This document shows positions 53,423 through 62,628 of a DNA stretch of 64,000 nt, one piece after another. Position 1 is the first letter of the stretch. The number at the start of each line of letters is the position of its first letter. The notes beneath the pieces were generated by a model that ran no database searches, had not been told where the DNA came from, and was given only the letters and a program-made list of their open reading frames with translations. Source of the stretch: an uncultured Winogradskyella sp. (GTDB lineage Bacteria; Bacteroidota; Bacteroidia; Flavobacteriales; Flavobacteriaceae); the NCBI RefSeq assembly GCF_947498005.1, contig NZ_CANMIW010000004.1:1-64000 (forward strand), given 5' to 3'. Position numbers and translations under genes: made by a program.

Positions 53423-56191
53423 ATGAAAAAGAACATTACTCAATTATTAATATTGTTGCTCTCTATACAAGGATTCTCTCAAGAGTTGTATGATATTAAT
53501 ACTATTCAAACTATAGAAATTCAATTTGCTCAAAGTAATTGGGATGCACTTTTAGATGCTGAGAAGGCAGGTGATAATAATTATACAGAAGCGTTATCGG
53601 TTACTATAAATGGTACAGTTTACAATCAGGTTGGCGTTAAGTATAAAGGAAATAGTTCCTATAGTTCCAATCAAGCAAAGAATCCCTTTCATATAGAATT
53701 AGATACTTATGTAGATCAAGATCATCAAGGTTATACAGATATAAAATTAGCTAATGTAATTTTTGATCCCTCTTTTGTAAGAGAAACAGTTGCTTATAAT
53801 ATAGCTAACCAATACATGGATGCACCTCAAGCCAATTATGCTAATGTTTATGTAAATGGTACTTTGATAGGTCTATATACCAATACAGAATCGATATCTA
53901 AGAAGTTTGTGAATAAGCATTTCAATTCTAACGATAATGCTTTTTTTAGTTGTAGTCCTCCAGCTGGAGCGGGTCCACAATCTACATCCTTACCTAATTT
54001 ACAATATTTAGGAACAAGTTATACAAATTATGATGACGCCTATGAAATTAAATCTGATGACGACGACGATCCATCCATAGCTTTAGCGCATTGGGCAGAT
54101 TTAATAGAACTAACTAATACACTAAATAACGATATTTCTAATATAGAAACAGTTCTAGATGTTGATATGGCAATATGGATGCTAGCCTTTGATAATGTAA
54201 TGGTCAATTTGGATAGTTATATTGGTCAATTTAAACAAAATTATTATTTATATAAAGATAATAATGGTCAGTTTAAATCGATCGTATGGGATTTAAATAT
54301 GTCTTTCGGAACTTTTGCAATGACGGGAGAAACTGGAGGCGGTCCTGGTCCAGGAAGTGGAGGAACCTTAAACACAACAACTCAAAAAGCACAATTAGAT
54401 CATTTATTGCATGATACGAGTACGGATTTTCCTTTGGTTTCTAAATTATTAGCAGTGCCTAAATATAAAAGAATGTATTTAGCACATTTTAAAACTATTC
54501 TTACTGAAAACATAAGTAATTCTAATTACTTAACATTGGCTAACGATTACCAAGCAATTATTTCAGCTGCAGTAACTGCGGATACAAATAAGTTTTATTC
54601 AAATGCTCAATTCTCAGGAAATATTAATACTGATTATAGTTTAGGAATGAATACAGCTTCAGGTTTAACCAATATAATGTCTGCTAGAAGTTCTTATTTA
54701 TTATCACAGTCAGATTTTACAAATACACAACCTTCTATAACCAATTTAGGTTCATCAATTGCTGTACCTACTATTGGTGATGAAATTGCAATTACTGCAG
54801 ATGTAACAGATACTAATGATGTTTATTTGGGTTATAGAACTGATGAAACCATGCCTTTTACTAAAGTTGAAATGTTTGATGACGGCGCACATAATGATGG
54901 CGCAGCTGGTGATAACATATATGGTGTGAATGTGACTATTGACAATGCTTATATGCAATATTATATTTATGCTGAAAATTCTAATATTGGCGCATTTTCT
55001 CCTGCTCGAGCTGAATACGAATTTTATTCGGTTGATGCCACTTATGTTACTTTAAATGTTGGTGATTTGGTGATCAATGAAATTTTAGCGTCTAATGATA
55101 CAGGTGAAGTAGATGAGGCTGGTGAGTATGAAGACTGGATAGAATTATACAATACTTCAGACGCAACAGTTAGTTTAGATAATTTATATTTATCAGATGA
55201 CGCGGACGATCCGTTAATTTATCAATTTCCAACAGGTACAACATTAGAGCCAGACAGTTATCTAATTGTTTGGTGTGATAAAGATACAGATCAAGGCGAT
55301 TTTCATGCAGACTTTAAATTTTCTTCTGGTGGTGAAACAGCCATTTTATCTTATGCAGATGGTACTATTTTACAAAATATTGAATTTGGAGCACAAGCAA
55401 CAGATATGGCATATGCCAGAAATCCAAATGGAACAGGAGATTTTGTGATACAAGCACCAACTTTCAATTCTAATAATGATAACGCAGTGGATAATGATGT
55501 ACCAATGTTAAATGTTGGAGATTTGGTGGTTAATGAAATTTTGGCCTCAAATGATACTGGAGAAGTAGATGAAGCAGGTGAGTATGAAGATTGGATAGAA
55601 TTATACAACACCACTGACGCTACAATCAGCTTGGATAATTTATATTTATCAGATGATGCAGATGACCCTTTAATATATCAATTTCCTACAGGAACAACAT
55701 TAGAAGCCGATAGTTATTTAATTGTTTGGTGTGATGGTGATCCTGATCAAGGCGATTTTCATGCCGATTTTAAATTCTCATCAGGAGGTGAGACAGCCAT
55801 TTTATCTTATGCAGACGGTACTGTTTTAGAAAATATTACATTCGGAGCGCAAACTACAGATATGGGTTATGCAAGAAGTCCTAATGGAACCGGAGATTTT
55901 GTAATTCAGGCACCAACTTTTGCCATGAATAATGAATCGCTTTCCGTTGGAGACGTATCACTAAATGATGGTTTAAGGTTTTATCCAAATCCTACAAACG
56001 ATTTCCTAGAAATTGAGAGTGCAAATGTTGTTATTGAAACCGTAGAAGTTTATAATCTTCATGGTCAACAATTATTTCAAGATATAAATGCTAATAATAA
56101 TGCAATAACTTTAGATTTTACGCCTTTTTCTAAAGGTCTTTATATGGTAGTTTTAAATAAGACCACAGTCTTAAAGATTTCACGAAATTAA
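53423..56191 (+). CDS. CotH-type kinase with two lamin-tail domains, T9SS
   Basis: This 922-residue exported protein has a signal peptide (about 1-19). A CotH kinase domain covers about 25-420, with KYKGNSSYSSNQAKNPFHIELD-type nucleotide-binding strands around 73-94, then SFVRETVAYNIANQYM, and WDLNMSFG near 290, where the metal-binding aspartate lies. An Ig-like domain (about 440-540) follows. Two nearly identical lamin-tail domains (about 545-696 and 697-848) precede a T9SS tail (LRFYPNPTNDF). CotH enzymes phosphorylate serines on secreted proteins; here the targets may be the neighbouring exported proteins. It is monocistronic with an ECF-type promoter and a strong terminator. Confidence 0.85.
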   Translation: MKKNITQLLILLLSIQGFSQELYDINTIQTIEIQFAQSNWDALLDAEKAGDNNYTEALSVTINGTVYNQVGVKYKGNSSYSSNQAKNPFHIELDTYVDQDHQGYTDIKLANVIFDPSFVRETVAYNIANQYMDAPQANYANVYVNGTLIGLYTNTESISKKFVNKHFNSNDNAFFSCSPPAGAGPQSTSLPNLQYLGTSYTNYDDAYEIKSDDDDDPSIALAHWADLIELTNTLNNDISNIETVLDVDMAIWMLAFDNVMVNLDSYIGQFKQNYYLYKDNNGQFKSIVWDLNMSFGTFAMTGETGGGPGPGSGGTLNTTTQKAQLDHLLHDTSTDFPLVSKLLAVPKYKRMYLAHFKTILTENISNSNYLTLANDYQAIISAAVTADTNKFYSNAQFSGNINTDYSLGMNTASGLTNIMSARSSYLLSQSDFTNTQPSITNLGSSIAVPTIGDEIAITADVTDTNDVYLGYRTDETMPFTKVEMFDDGAHNDGAAGDNIYGVNVTIDNAYMQYYIYAENSNIGAFSPARAEYEFYSVDATYVTLNVGDLVINEILASNDTGEVDEAGEYEDWIELYNTSDATVSLDNLYLSDDADDPLIYQFPTGTTLEPDSYLIVWCDKDTDQGDFHADFKFSSGGETAILSYADGTILQNIEFGAQATDMAYARNPNGTGDFVIQAPTFNSNNDNAVDNDVPMLNVGDLVVNEILASNDTGEVDEAGEYEDWIELYNTTDATISLDNLYLSDDADDPLIYQFPTGTTLEADSYLIVWCDGDPDQGDFHADFKFSSGGETAILSYADGTVLENITFGAQTTDMGYARSPNGTGDFVIQAPTFAMNNESLSVGDVSLNDGLRFYPNPTNDFLEIESANVVIETVEVYNLHGQQLFQDINANNNAITLDFTPFSKGLYMVVLNKTTVLKISRN
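55055..55966 (+). repeat. Tandem duplication of a 456-bp lamin-tail module
   Basis: Two copies (55055-55510 and 55511-55966) are in frame, with a period of 152 codons. Most encoded residues are identical, while third codon positions differ often. This suggests an old duplication kept by selection on the protein. Confidence 0.85.
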
Positions 56192-56240
56192 ATAGTAAAT
56201 ATATAATGATATTGAGATAAATACCCTTAGTTAAAGTAAA

Positions 56241-56274
56241 AAGCCCAAGAACGATATTGTTCTTGGGCTTTTTT
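56241..56274 (+). terminator. Terminator after the CotH gene
   Basis: A perfect 12-bp stem, AAGCCCAAGAAC / GTTCTTGGGCTT, with a six-base loop, followed by T. Confidence 0.9.
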
Positions 56275-56462
56275 AATAGCGCAGTTCTGCATTCATTATT
56301 TCTATTTTAAGAGGTAGCCTCGTAGCTGTTTTGCTTCATTGATTTTTTAAAATTTGGTATTGTAAGTAATTCTTAAGGGTTCGTTCAAAAAGATTTAATC
56401 TTATGTGGTTTTATGATTGAAGTTACTGCTGAAATTTATGTTTTTTTTAACAAGGCTTCACA
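56275..56462. other. AT-rich gap without gene
   Basis: The intergenic stretch 56192-56569 is 378 bases. Apart from the terminator at 56241 and the ECF-type promoter at 56463, I see no reading frame of note, no RNA gene and no repeat. Why this gap is longer than the others of the cluster is not evident. Confidence 0.5.
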
Positions 56463-56490
56463 CAAGTTTAAAAAGACAAACACATCTAAA
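56463..56490 (+). promoter_or_regulatory. ECF-type promoter 4 (DUF4353-like gene)
   Basis: CAAGTTTA (56463-56470) and CATCTAAA (56483-56490), again 12 nt apart. The gene starts 80 bases downstream, so this transcript has the longest leader of the set. Confidence 0.75.
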
Positions 56491-56569
56491 TTTACATGAC
56501 CTAACATTGTAAAGGCATAAAAAAACTGAGATTAATTATCAGGTAAAACAAACCTTAAAACCTAAAGAG

Positions 56570-58162
56570 ATGATAAGACTTAAAAAGATTAGAAAACCTG
56601 TTTTTACAGCGCTATTAATAAGTGTGTCTTTATTTACTTTTAATGCATGTAGTGATGATGAAAGTGAAACTATTGTAACATACTCAGACGATGTTATTAT
56701 TACTGATGGAAATATAACAAGTACTGCAGAAGGAGATACGTATAACACAGGTTACGATGAAGATGATTTAGTAGAAAATGCAACGTTTGCAAACACTGTT
56801 CAAATTGTATATTCAGATACAGATGTTACAATTACCAATCCTGTTCCTTATGATGTTGTTGTCACTCTAGATGGCGCAGATGTTACTATTAACTCAACCA
56901 TTTCAGAAGTAGCATACGAAGTTTCAGGATCTACTACAGATGGTATGTTGAAAATTTACAGCGATAAAAAATTCAAACTATCGTTAAGTGATTTAAGCAT
57001 CACAAATGCGGATGGTCCTGCAATTAATATTCAATCGTCAAAAACTGTTTTCGTAATTCTAGAAGGAACAAATAACTTAACTGACGCCTCAGATTACAGT
57101 AATATTCCTGATGATGAAGATGCAAAAGCCACTTTTTTTAGTGAAGGACAACTAGTGTTTAGTGGATCTGGAGCTCTTAATATTGCAGGTCTTTATAAAC
57201 ACGGAATTGTCAGTGATGATTATGTTAGAGTGATCAGCGGAACAATTTCTGTAACAGAAGCTGTCTCTGATGGTATACATGCCAATGATTACATAATTGT
57301 CGATGGTGGTACGCTTAACTTATCTGTAGGTAGTGATGGTTTAGATTGCGAAGAAGGTTATGTCATAATTAATGACGGCTCGTTGAATATAAATGCTATT
57401 GATGATGGAATTGCAGCTTCATATGATATAGATGAAGAAGAAGATCCAGATGATTCTGTTTTGCCTAACGTTACAATAAATGGTGGCGATTTTGTTATCA
57501 TTACAACTGAAGGAGAAGGAATTGAAGCCAAAGGTATTTTAACAATTAACGACGGTAATATAAATATCAGCGCTTATGACGATGGTTTAAATTCAGGTGG
57601 AAATTTATATATTAATGGAGGAAATCATTATGTGTATAGTACATTAAATGATGCTATAGATAGTAATTCAAATATTACAGTTACAGGAGGAACTACCATT
57701 GCGATAGCAATACGAACCGATGAACCAGATGGTAGTTTTGATTGTGATGACGACATTTTTAAAATCACAGGCGGAACCATTTTAGGATTAGGCTTAAACA
57801 CCTCCTTTCCTTCAGAAACTGAAAGTACACAAAACACTGTTATTTTCGATGGAATAAATGCCAATCAATTATTAAATATACAATCGGAAGATGGTACAGA
57901 AGCCTTGACGTTTGAAGTGCCTTATAGTGTAAATACTATTATATATTCTAATGGAAAATTAGAATCAGGACAAACTTATCATATTTATACAGGTGGCAGT
58001 GTAAGTAATGGAACAGCCATCAATGGATTGTACACTTCAGGTACTTATACAGGAGGTATAGCATCAAGTAATTCATTTACTATAACTAATACAGTAACAC
58101 AAATAGGAGGCGAAATGGGACCAACTGGTGAGCCAGGAGAAGGTGGTCCAGGAGGTCATTAA
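56570..58162 (+). CDS. DUF4353-like carbohydrate-binding-domain lipoprotein
   Basis: This 530-residue protein has a lipoprotein signal (LFTFNACSDD, cysteine at 27). A long repetitive beta region (about 85-400) contains many short repeats such as SDGIHANDY, SDGLDCEEGY, DDGIAASYD and DDGLNSGGN, typical of the DUF4353 (Cthe_2159-like) beta-helix. The regularly placed acidic residues could bind calcium and acidic sugars. A glycine-rich tail ends GEGGPGGH. In my recollection DUF4353 genes often accompany CotH genes, which fits here. It is the first gene of a transcript with the EF-hand gene at 58179 and probably the two YHYH genes. Confidence 0.78.
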   Translation: MIRLKKIRKPVFTALLISVSLFTFNACSDDESETIVTYSDDVIITDGNITSTAEGDTYNTGYDEDDLVENATFANTVQIVYSDTDVTITNPVPYDVVVTLDGADVTINSTISEVAYEVSGSTTDGMLKIYSDKKFKLSLSDLSITNADGPAINIQSSKTVFVILEGTNNLTDASDYSNIPDDEDAKATFFSEGQLVFSGSGALNIAGLYKHGIVSDDYVRVISGTISVTEAVSDGIHANDYIIVDGGTLNLSVGSDGLDCEEGYVIINDGSLNINAIDDGIAASYDIDEEEDPDDSVLPNVTINGGDFVIITTEGEGIEAKGILTINDGNINISAYDDGLNSGGNLYINGGNHYVYSTLNDAIDSNSNITVTGGTTIAIAIRTDEPDGSFDCDDDIFKITGGTILGLGLNTSFPSETESTQNTVIFDGINANQLLNIQSEDGTEALTFEVPYSVNTIIYSNGKLESGQTYHIYTGGSVSNGTAINGLYTSGTYTGGIASSNSFTITNTVTQIGGEMGPTGEPGEGGPGGH

Positions 58163-58178
58163 TAATATAAATAAACAT

Positions 58179-58706
58179 ATGAAAAGTAAAACATTAGCAT
58201 TCACAATTTTAGCGTTATTATGCTCTGCAATAGGATTAGCACAAGGACCTCCTGGAGGAGGTCAAGGCGGTAGAGGCGATAGACAAGGCGGACCACCAAA
58301 AGGAGAAAAACCAGAGGCTTCAGAAATTTTAAAGTTATTGGATACCAATGGCGATGATAAAATAGATAAAGAAGAAGCTTCAAAAGATGAAAGAGGAAAA
58401 ATTGCAAAGGATTTTGATGTAATAGATACCAATGAAGATGGGTTTATAGATTTAGAAGAGCTTAAAGCAGAAATTGAACGTAAAGGACCGCGAAAAGTAT
58501 CTGCTAAAAAACTATTAAAAGAAGTTGATCAAGATGAAGACGGATTTTTAAATGAATTAGAGATTGCGGCAAAGGATAGACGAGATTTAATGGAACACTT
58601 CTCTGAAATTGATCTTAATGAAGATGGTCAATTAGATTTGGAAGAGTTGGAAACGTTTTACGATGCAAAGGATGATGATAAGAAAAAAAGAAAACGAAAG
58701 AACTAA
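58179..58706 (+). CDS. Secreted four-EF-hand protein
   Basis: This 175-residue protein has a signal peptide (about 1-22), a glycine-rich stretch (PPGGGQGGRGDRQGGPP) and four EF-hand loops: DTNGDDKIDKEE, DTNEDGFIDLEE, DQDEDGFLNELE and DLNEDGQLDLEE. It resembles a secreted calmodulin-like protein. I take the ATG at 58179, which gives a clean signal peptide; an upstream ATG at 58128 lies inside the preceding gene. It is 16 bases from that gene and surely co-transcribed. Confidence 0.83.
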   Translation: MKSKTLAFTILALLCSAIGLAQGPPGGGQGGRGDRQGGPPKGEKPEASEILKLLDTNGDDKIDKEEASKDERGKIAKDFDVIDTNEDGFIDLEELKAEIERKGPRKVSAKKLLKEVDQDEDGFLNELEIAAKDRRDLMEHFSEIDLNEDGQLDLEELETFYDAKDDDKKKRKRKN

Positions 58707-58760
58707 ATCCATGTTAATTAGTTTTTTGTAAATTAAAGGAGAACAACAAATTAATTTTAT

Positions 58761-59960
58761 ATGAAATATTCTATTTTTTTTAAATCCATTATTTTGTTTC
58801 TAATGGTTTTATTTTTAGTGAGTTGTAAACAAGCTGGTAAATCTGAAACAGAAATCCAAGGCGACCATCCAGACGATGGAAGACCATCCGTATCTGAATT
58901 AATAAAAGAAATGGATACAAATGCAGATAATAAACTTTCAAAATCTGAAGTTCATGGGCCCTTATACAATGATTTCTCTAAAATTGATACTAATAAGGAT
59001 GACTTTCTTTCTAAAGAAGAATTAGAAAATGCACCAAAACCAGAACGAAGAGGACCTGGCAATGTAGACAATTCTAATAATGTGCAAAAAGATTTAGAAG
59101 TGACTGTAAATGTAGATCCATCTTTATTTATAAAAGAAAGTATGTTAAAGGATATAAAACAAGAAGAGCGAACACTTGCAGATGGTACTGTAGCGCTTTG
59201 TTATATTATTACAACAGCATCTCAACCGAATGAACATAATATGGGACCTTGGTGTCCTACACACATTAATGATGGCAAAGATAAAGGAGGAATATGGTTT
59301 AAAGATGATAAAGTATATGATGTAGATGGTCATTTTATAGCGAATCTAAAAGATTTTTACAGCGATGAGGAATGGGCTTTGTTTAGAGAAGATGGCTCAA
59401 TAAAAGTAACAGAAACTCAAGAGGAATGTGAAGCTGCAGCAAGACCAGATGTTGATGAGGCCTATCATAATTATTGCGTGCAATGTTTACCAGATTATTA
59501 TAAAGAAAAAGTCTCTACGTATGTTATTCCTGTAAAACCTATGTATTTAGAAAATTCTAATTCGCTAGGAGGTAACGGAATAGGTATTGCTTTTAATGGT
59601 GTTAATTTTGATGCAGCAGCACCAACACACGCTATTCTTGCAGCACATACTTTAGCACCTTTAGATGATGCAGGTGGGCACGTAAATCCGCATTCTGGTT
59701 ATCATTACCATGCTGTAACAGGTGCAACTAAAGAAGTAAAACAAAAAGACGAGCATGCAGCAATGCTTGGTTATGCTTTAGATGGTTTTGGTATATACGC
59801 ACATAAAGATAATAACGGAAATACTAACGCAGATTTAGATGATTGTTATGGGCATTACGATGAAGATAGAGGTTATCATTATCACGCAGGTGCAGCAGGA
59901 AGCAATAAAATTTTAGGTTGCTTACATGGTGTAAGTGGCTCATTAACTGTAGAGAATTAA
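58761..59960 (+). CDS. EF-hand + YHYH-domain lipoprotein
   Basis: This 399-residue protein has a lipoprotein signal (LFLVSCKQ, cysteine at 22). A two-EF-hand module covers about 45-95 (DTNADNKLSKSE and DTNKDDFLSKEE, ending ENAPKPER). A YHYH domain (about 180-395) follows, with HSGYHYHAVTG and RGYHYHAGAAG motifs and other His-rich stretches. The function of the YHYH family is not established; the histidine clusters suggest metal binding. No ECF-type element lies in the 54-base gap upstream, so it is likely read from promoter 4. Confidence 0.82.
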   Translation: MKYSIFFKSIILFLMVLFLVSCKQAGKSETEIQGDHPDDGRPSVSELIKEMDTNADNKLSKSEVHGPLYNDFSKIDTNKDDFLSKEELENAPKPERRGPGNVDNSNNVQKDLEVTVNVDPSLFIKESMLKDIKQEERTLADGTVALCYIITTASQPNEHNMGPWCPTHINDGKDKGGIWFKDDKVYDVDGHFIANLKDFYSDEEWALFREDGSIKVTETQEECEAAARPDVDEAYHNYCVQCLPDYYKEKVSTYVIPVKPMYLENSNSLGGNGIGIAFNGVNFDAAAPTHAILAAHTLAPLDDAGGHVNPHSGYHYHAVTGATKEVKQKDEHAAMLGYALDGFGIYAHKDNNGNTNADLDDCYGHYDEDRGYHYHAGAAGSNKILGCLHGVSGSLTVEN

Positions 59961-60012
59961 AGAACAGACGCGTTCGTAAGCTTGTTTTAAAAACTATTCG
60001 ATTAAAAAAAAT

Positions 60013-61149
60013 ATGAAAAATATATTTATAATGGGTGTGTTTGCAATGAGCCTGTTAGTAAGTTGTAATAGCCAAAAAAAGAATGGCGATCACACACACG
60101 ATGGTTCAGAACCACATTCACACGATAATGAAACCATAACTAACGTCAATGATTATTTTGGAGCGTATGATTTAGAAGATGAATCTTATGGCACTAAAAC
60201 CAAAGTAACGCTTACAGATACAGAACGTGTTATGGTAACTAATGCGTTGCCAAATCATAAAACTGGAGAATTTCCAAATCCTGGAAATCCAAATGCAATA
60301 GCGGCTCAAAACAGAACGTATAATTTTCCTTTACATCCAAAATATACAGGTAATGCAACTTGGGCAAGAGAACCAGGTGTTGCACTAAACGGTATTAAAT
60401 TTGAACCAGGAACAGCCGAAGTTGTAGAATGTGAAACAGGAGAAAGTTTTAGAGTTGAGGGGCTTCAAGATGTAATTGATTTAGGTTTAGATTTTAATCA
60501 TGCCCACGTGCAACCTACAGGAGCTTATCATTATCATGGTACACCAACGTCGGTAATTAATGATTTTGATAACGGAGAGGATTTAATTCATATTGGTTTT
60601 GCTCACGATGGTTTTCCTATGTATTATTTAAAAAGTGGAAAATATAAACCGAGTTACAAAGCTTTAGATGGCGATAGAGAAGGCGAAAATTGTTCTTATG
60701 AAAATCCACACCAATCCATGGATATTTCTGTAGGAGGTCATCATGATGGTACATTTACTTCAGACTTTGAATATGTTGAAGGATCAGGAGATTTAGATGA
60801 ATGTAATGGTATTACAATAGAAGGTCAATATATGTACTTAGTTACTAATGAGTTTCCATATATTGGTAGATGCTTAATGGGCGAAGTGTCCCAAAAAGAA
60901 GGCAGAGCAGCAGGAATTGGCCAAGGAAGAGGTGGTCAAGGACAAGGTGGAAGACCTGGTGGAGGACGACCTAGTTTTGACGAAATTATAGAAATGATGG
61001 ATGGAAACAATGATAATAAGATTTCTAAATCGGAAGCAAAAGGACCATTGAATGAAAACTTTGATAAAAACAAAGATGGTTTTTTAACGAAAGAAGAATT
61101 TGAAAATAGTGAAAATGGCCATGGAAACAGACCACTTAAAAATAATTAA
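60013..61149 (+). CDS. YHYH-domain lipoprotein with C-terminal EF-hands
   Basis: This 378-residue protein has a lipoprotein signal (LLVSCNSQ, cysteine at 18) and a histidine-rich N-terminus, DHTHDGSEPHSHD, at about 26-38. The YHYH domain (about 60-295) contains GAYHYHGTP. A glycine-rich linker and two EF-hand-like loops (DGNNDNKISKSE and DKNKDGFLTKEE) end the protein. The module order is the reverse of the gene at 58761. The His-rich start looks like a metal-capturing segment. The gene follows by 52 bases without a visible promoter of its own. Confidence 0.82.
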   Translation: MKNIFIMGVFAMSLLVSCNSQKKNGDHTHDGSEPHSHDNETITNVNDYFGAYDLEDESYGTKTKVTLTDTERVMVTNALPNHKTGEFPNPGNPNAIAAQNRTYNFPLHPKYTGNATWAREPGVALNGIKFEPGTAEVVECETGESFRVEGLQDVIDLGLDFNHAHVQPTGAYHYHGTPTSVINDFDNGEDLIHIGFAHDGFPMYYLKSGKYKPSYKALDGDREGENCSYENPHQSMDISVGGHHDGTFTSDFEYVEGSGDLDECNGITIEGQYMYLVTNEFPYIGRCLMGEVSQKEGRAAGIGQGRGGQGQGGRPGGGRPSFDEIIEMMDGNNDNKISKSEAKGPLNENFDKNKDGFLTKEEFENSENGHGNRPLKNN

Positions 61150-61159
61150 TATAGAAGCG

Positions 61160-61187
61160 CAAGTTTTTTTTTAAATTAGCATCTAAA
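61160..61187 (+). promoter_or_regulatory. ECF-type promoter 5 (YHYH-MORN-SCO operon)
   Basis: GCG-CAAGTTTT (61160-61167) and CATCTAAA (61180-61187), 12 nt apart. It starts just after the stop codon of the preceding YHYH gene and 22 bases before the next start. Confidence 0.78.
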
Positions 61188-61209
61188 TATAAAACACTAA
61201 AAAAAACAT

Positions 61210-61995
61210 ATGAAAAATTTATTTAAATTATTGGGTTTAATGATAACAGTCTTTTCAATGAGCATTGCATGCTCTTCAGATGACAGTGCAACTTCTTCGG
61301 ATGATGTCGATGGTTCAGATGACGACGTTGTAACAGAACTTCATGCTGCTTTTGACGAATTTGATAGTGATGCAGTTACAGTAATGCTATCTGATAATGG
61401 TACTGAAATTTATATTGAAACTACCGGTTTCCCTAATCACACTTCAATTTATTGGGAACCAGACCATGCGTTATTTATAGAAGAGCCAACAGTTACTAAA
61501 ACAACTCCAGATACTTATATTGGCGGAGGAACTGGCGAAGCGTCTAGTTTTACAGTAGATGCAACACCAGATTTAACCGGTTCTACTGTCGCTACCCAGT
61601 TAAATACAATTGGTATAGCAGTAAGTGGAGCGGCTATTTTTAATGATCAAGAAGGTGCGGGAGATTTAGATCAGGCAGCAGGTAGTTTAGATTATAATGG
61701 AGCACATAAAGGTCCTGGTGTTTATCACTATCACTTAGAACCAAGATCCATTTCTAATGATGACGATAATTTAGTAGGTATTTTACTCGATGGTGTGTTT
61801 CTTTATGGAAGAAGAGATTATCCATCAAATGATTATCCTACAGATTTAGATGCATCTGGAGGGCATTTTGGTCCAACACCACATAATCCAGATGGAGAGT
61901 ATCATTATCATATCATTAATGAAGAATACAATGCACCATTATATGGATATGATGAAGCTATTGTACTATTCGCAGGACCATTTCAAGGGTATTAA
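61210..61995 (+). CDS. YHYH-domain lipoprotein, short form
   Basis: This 261-residue protein has a lipoprotein signal (SMSIACSS, cysteine at 21), an acidic Asp/Ser linker and a YHYH domain (about 45-260) with GPGVYHYHLEP and GEYHYHIINEE. It has no EF-hands. It is the first gene of a three-gene transcript with the MORN-type and SCO-type genes and has its own ECF-type promoter. Metal binding is suggested by the histidines only. Confidence 0.8.
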   Translation: MKNLFKLLGLMITVFSMSIACSSDDSATSSDDVDGSDDDVVTELHAAFDEFDSDAVTVMLSDNGTEIYIETTGFPNHTSIYWEPDHALFIEEPTVTKTTPDTYIGGGTGEASSFTVDATPDLTGSTVATQLNTIGIAVSGAAIFNDQEGAGDLDQAAGSLDYNGAHKGPGVYHYHLEPRSISNDDDNLVGILLDGVFLYGRRDYPSNDYPTDLDASGGHFGPTPHNPDGEYHYHIINEEYNAPLYGYDEAIVLFAGPFQGY

Positions 61996-62007
61996 AATTT
62001 TTACAAT

Positions 62008-62628
62008 ATGAGATTGTTTCTTTTAATACTTATAATGTTGTCATTAGTAGGTTGCAAAAAAATAGAACCTAATAATACTGTTGATACAGTTATCGAAGAG
62101 GAGCAATTTCTGGTTATTGATAGTCTAGAAGTGTTAAAAGATGAATTAGTACTCAACGGAAATAAAGGACAATGGTTTTACAAGGAAAAGCCCTTTAATG
62201 GGTATTCATTAAAGTACTATCCAAATGGTGTTTTAGAAGAAAAATGGGGTTTTCAAAATGGTAAAAGAGAAGGCGTTGCCAAACGTTTTACTAAAAATGG
62301 GAAGCTACAAGTAGAATCTAATTACAAAAATAATCGTTTGTCTGGTATGCATAGAAGCTGGTGGGAAAATGATACGCTCGCTAGTTTAGCATATTACAAA
62401 GAAGGCAAAATACAAGGAGAAGAGAAACAATGGTATGCCTCTGGTCAACTAGCTAAATTGCGTAATCTTGTTGATGGAGAAGAACATGGTTTTCAAAAAG
62501 CTTGGTTAGCCAACGGCAAAATATACGTTAATTACGAAGCTAAAAATGGACGAATTTTTGGAATGAGACGTGCAAATTCATGTTATAGATTAGAAGATGA
62601 AGTTATTATTAGAAACAAAAAAATATAA
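62008..62628 (+). CDS. MORN-repeat (YwqK-like) lipoprotein
   Basis: This 206-residue protein has a lipoprotein signal (LSLVGCKK, cysteine at 16). About five MORN-like repeats follow, for example YYPNGVLEEKWGFQNGKREG and RFTKNGKLQVESNYKNNRLSG. The related YwqK name includes the word antitoxin, but no toxin partner is present and this one is exported. It may bind a surface ligand or act as a scaffold. It overlaps the SCO gene by 32 bases. Confidence 0.75.
   Translation: MRLFLLILIMLSLVGCKKIEPNNTVDTVIEEEQFLVIDSLEVLKDELVLNGNKGQWFYKEKPFNGYSLKYYPNGVLEEKWGFQNGKREGVAKRFTKNGKLQVESNYKNNRLSGMHRSWWENDTLASLAYYKEGKIQGEEKQWYASGQLAKLRNLVDGEEHGFQKAWLANGKIYVNYEAKNGRIFGMRRANSCYRLEDEVIIRNKKI

Noticed and set aside
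58128..58178. 17-residue extension before the four-EF-hand protein
   Set aside because: It lies mostly inside the preceding gene and would bury the signal peptide; the ATG at 58179 is better.
62008..62628. Toxin-antitoxin system suggested by the YwqK-like repeats
   Set aside because: The protein is an exported lipoprotein in an operon with a SCO chaperone; no toxin gene is adjacent.
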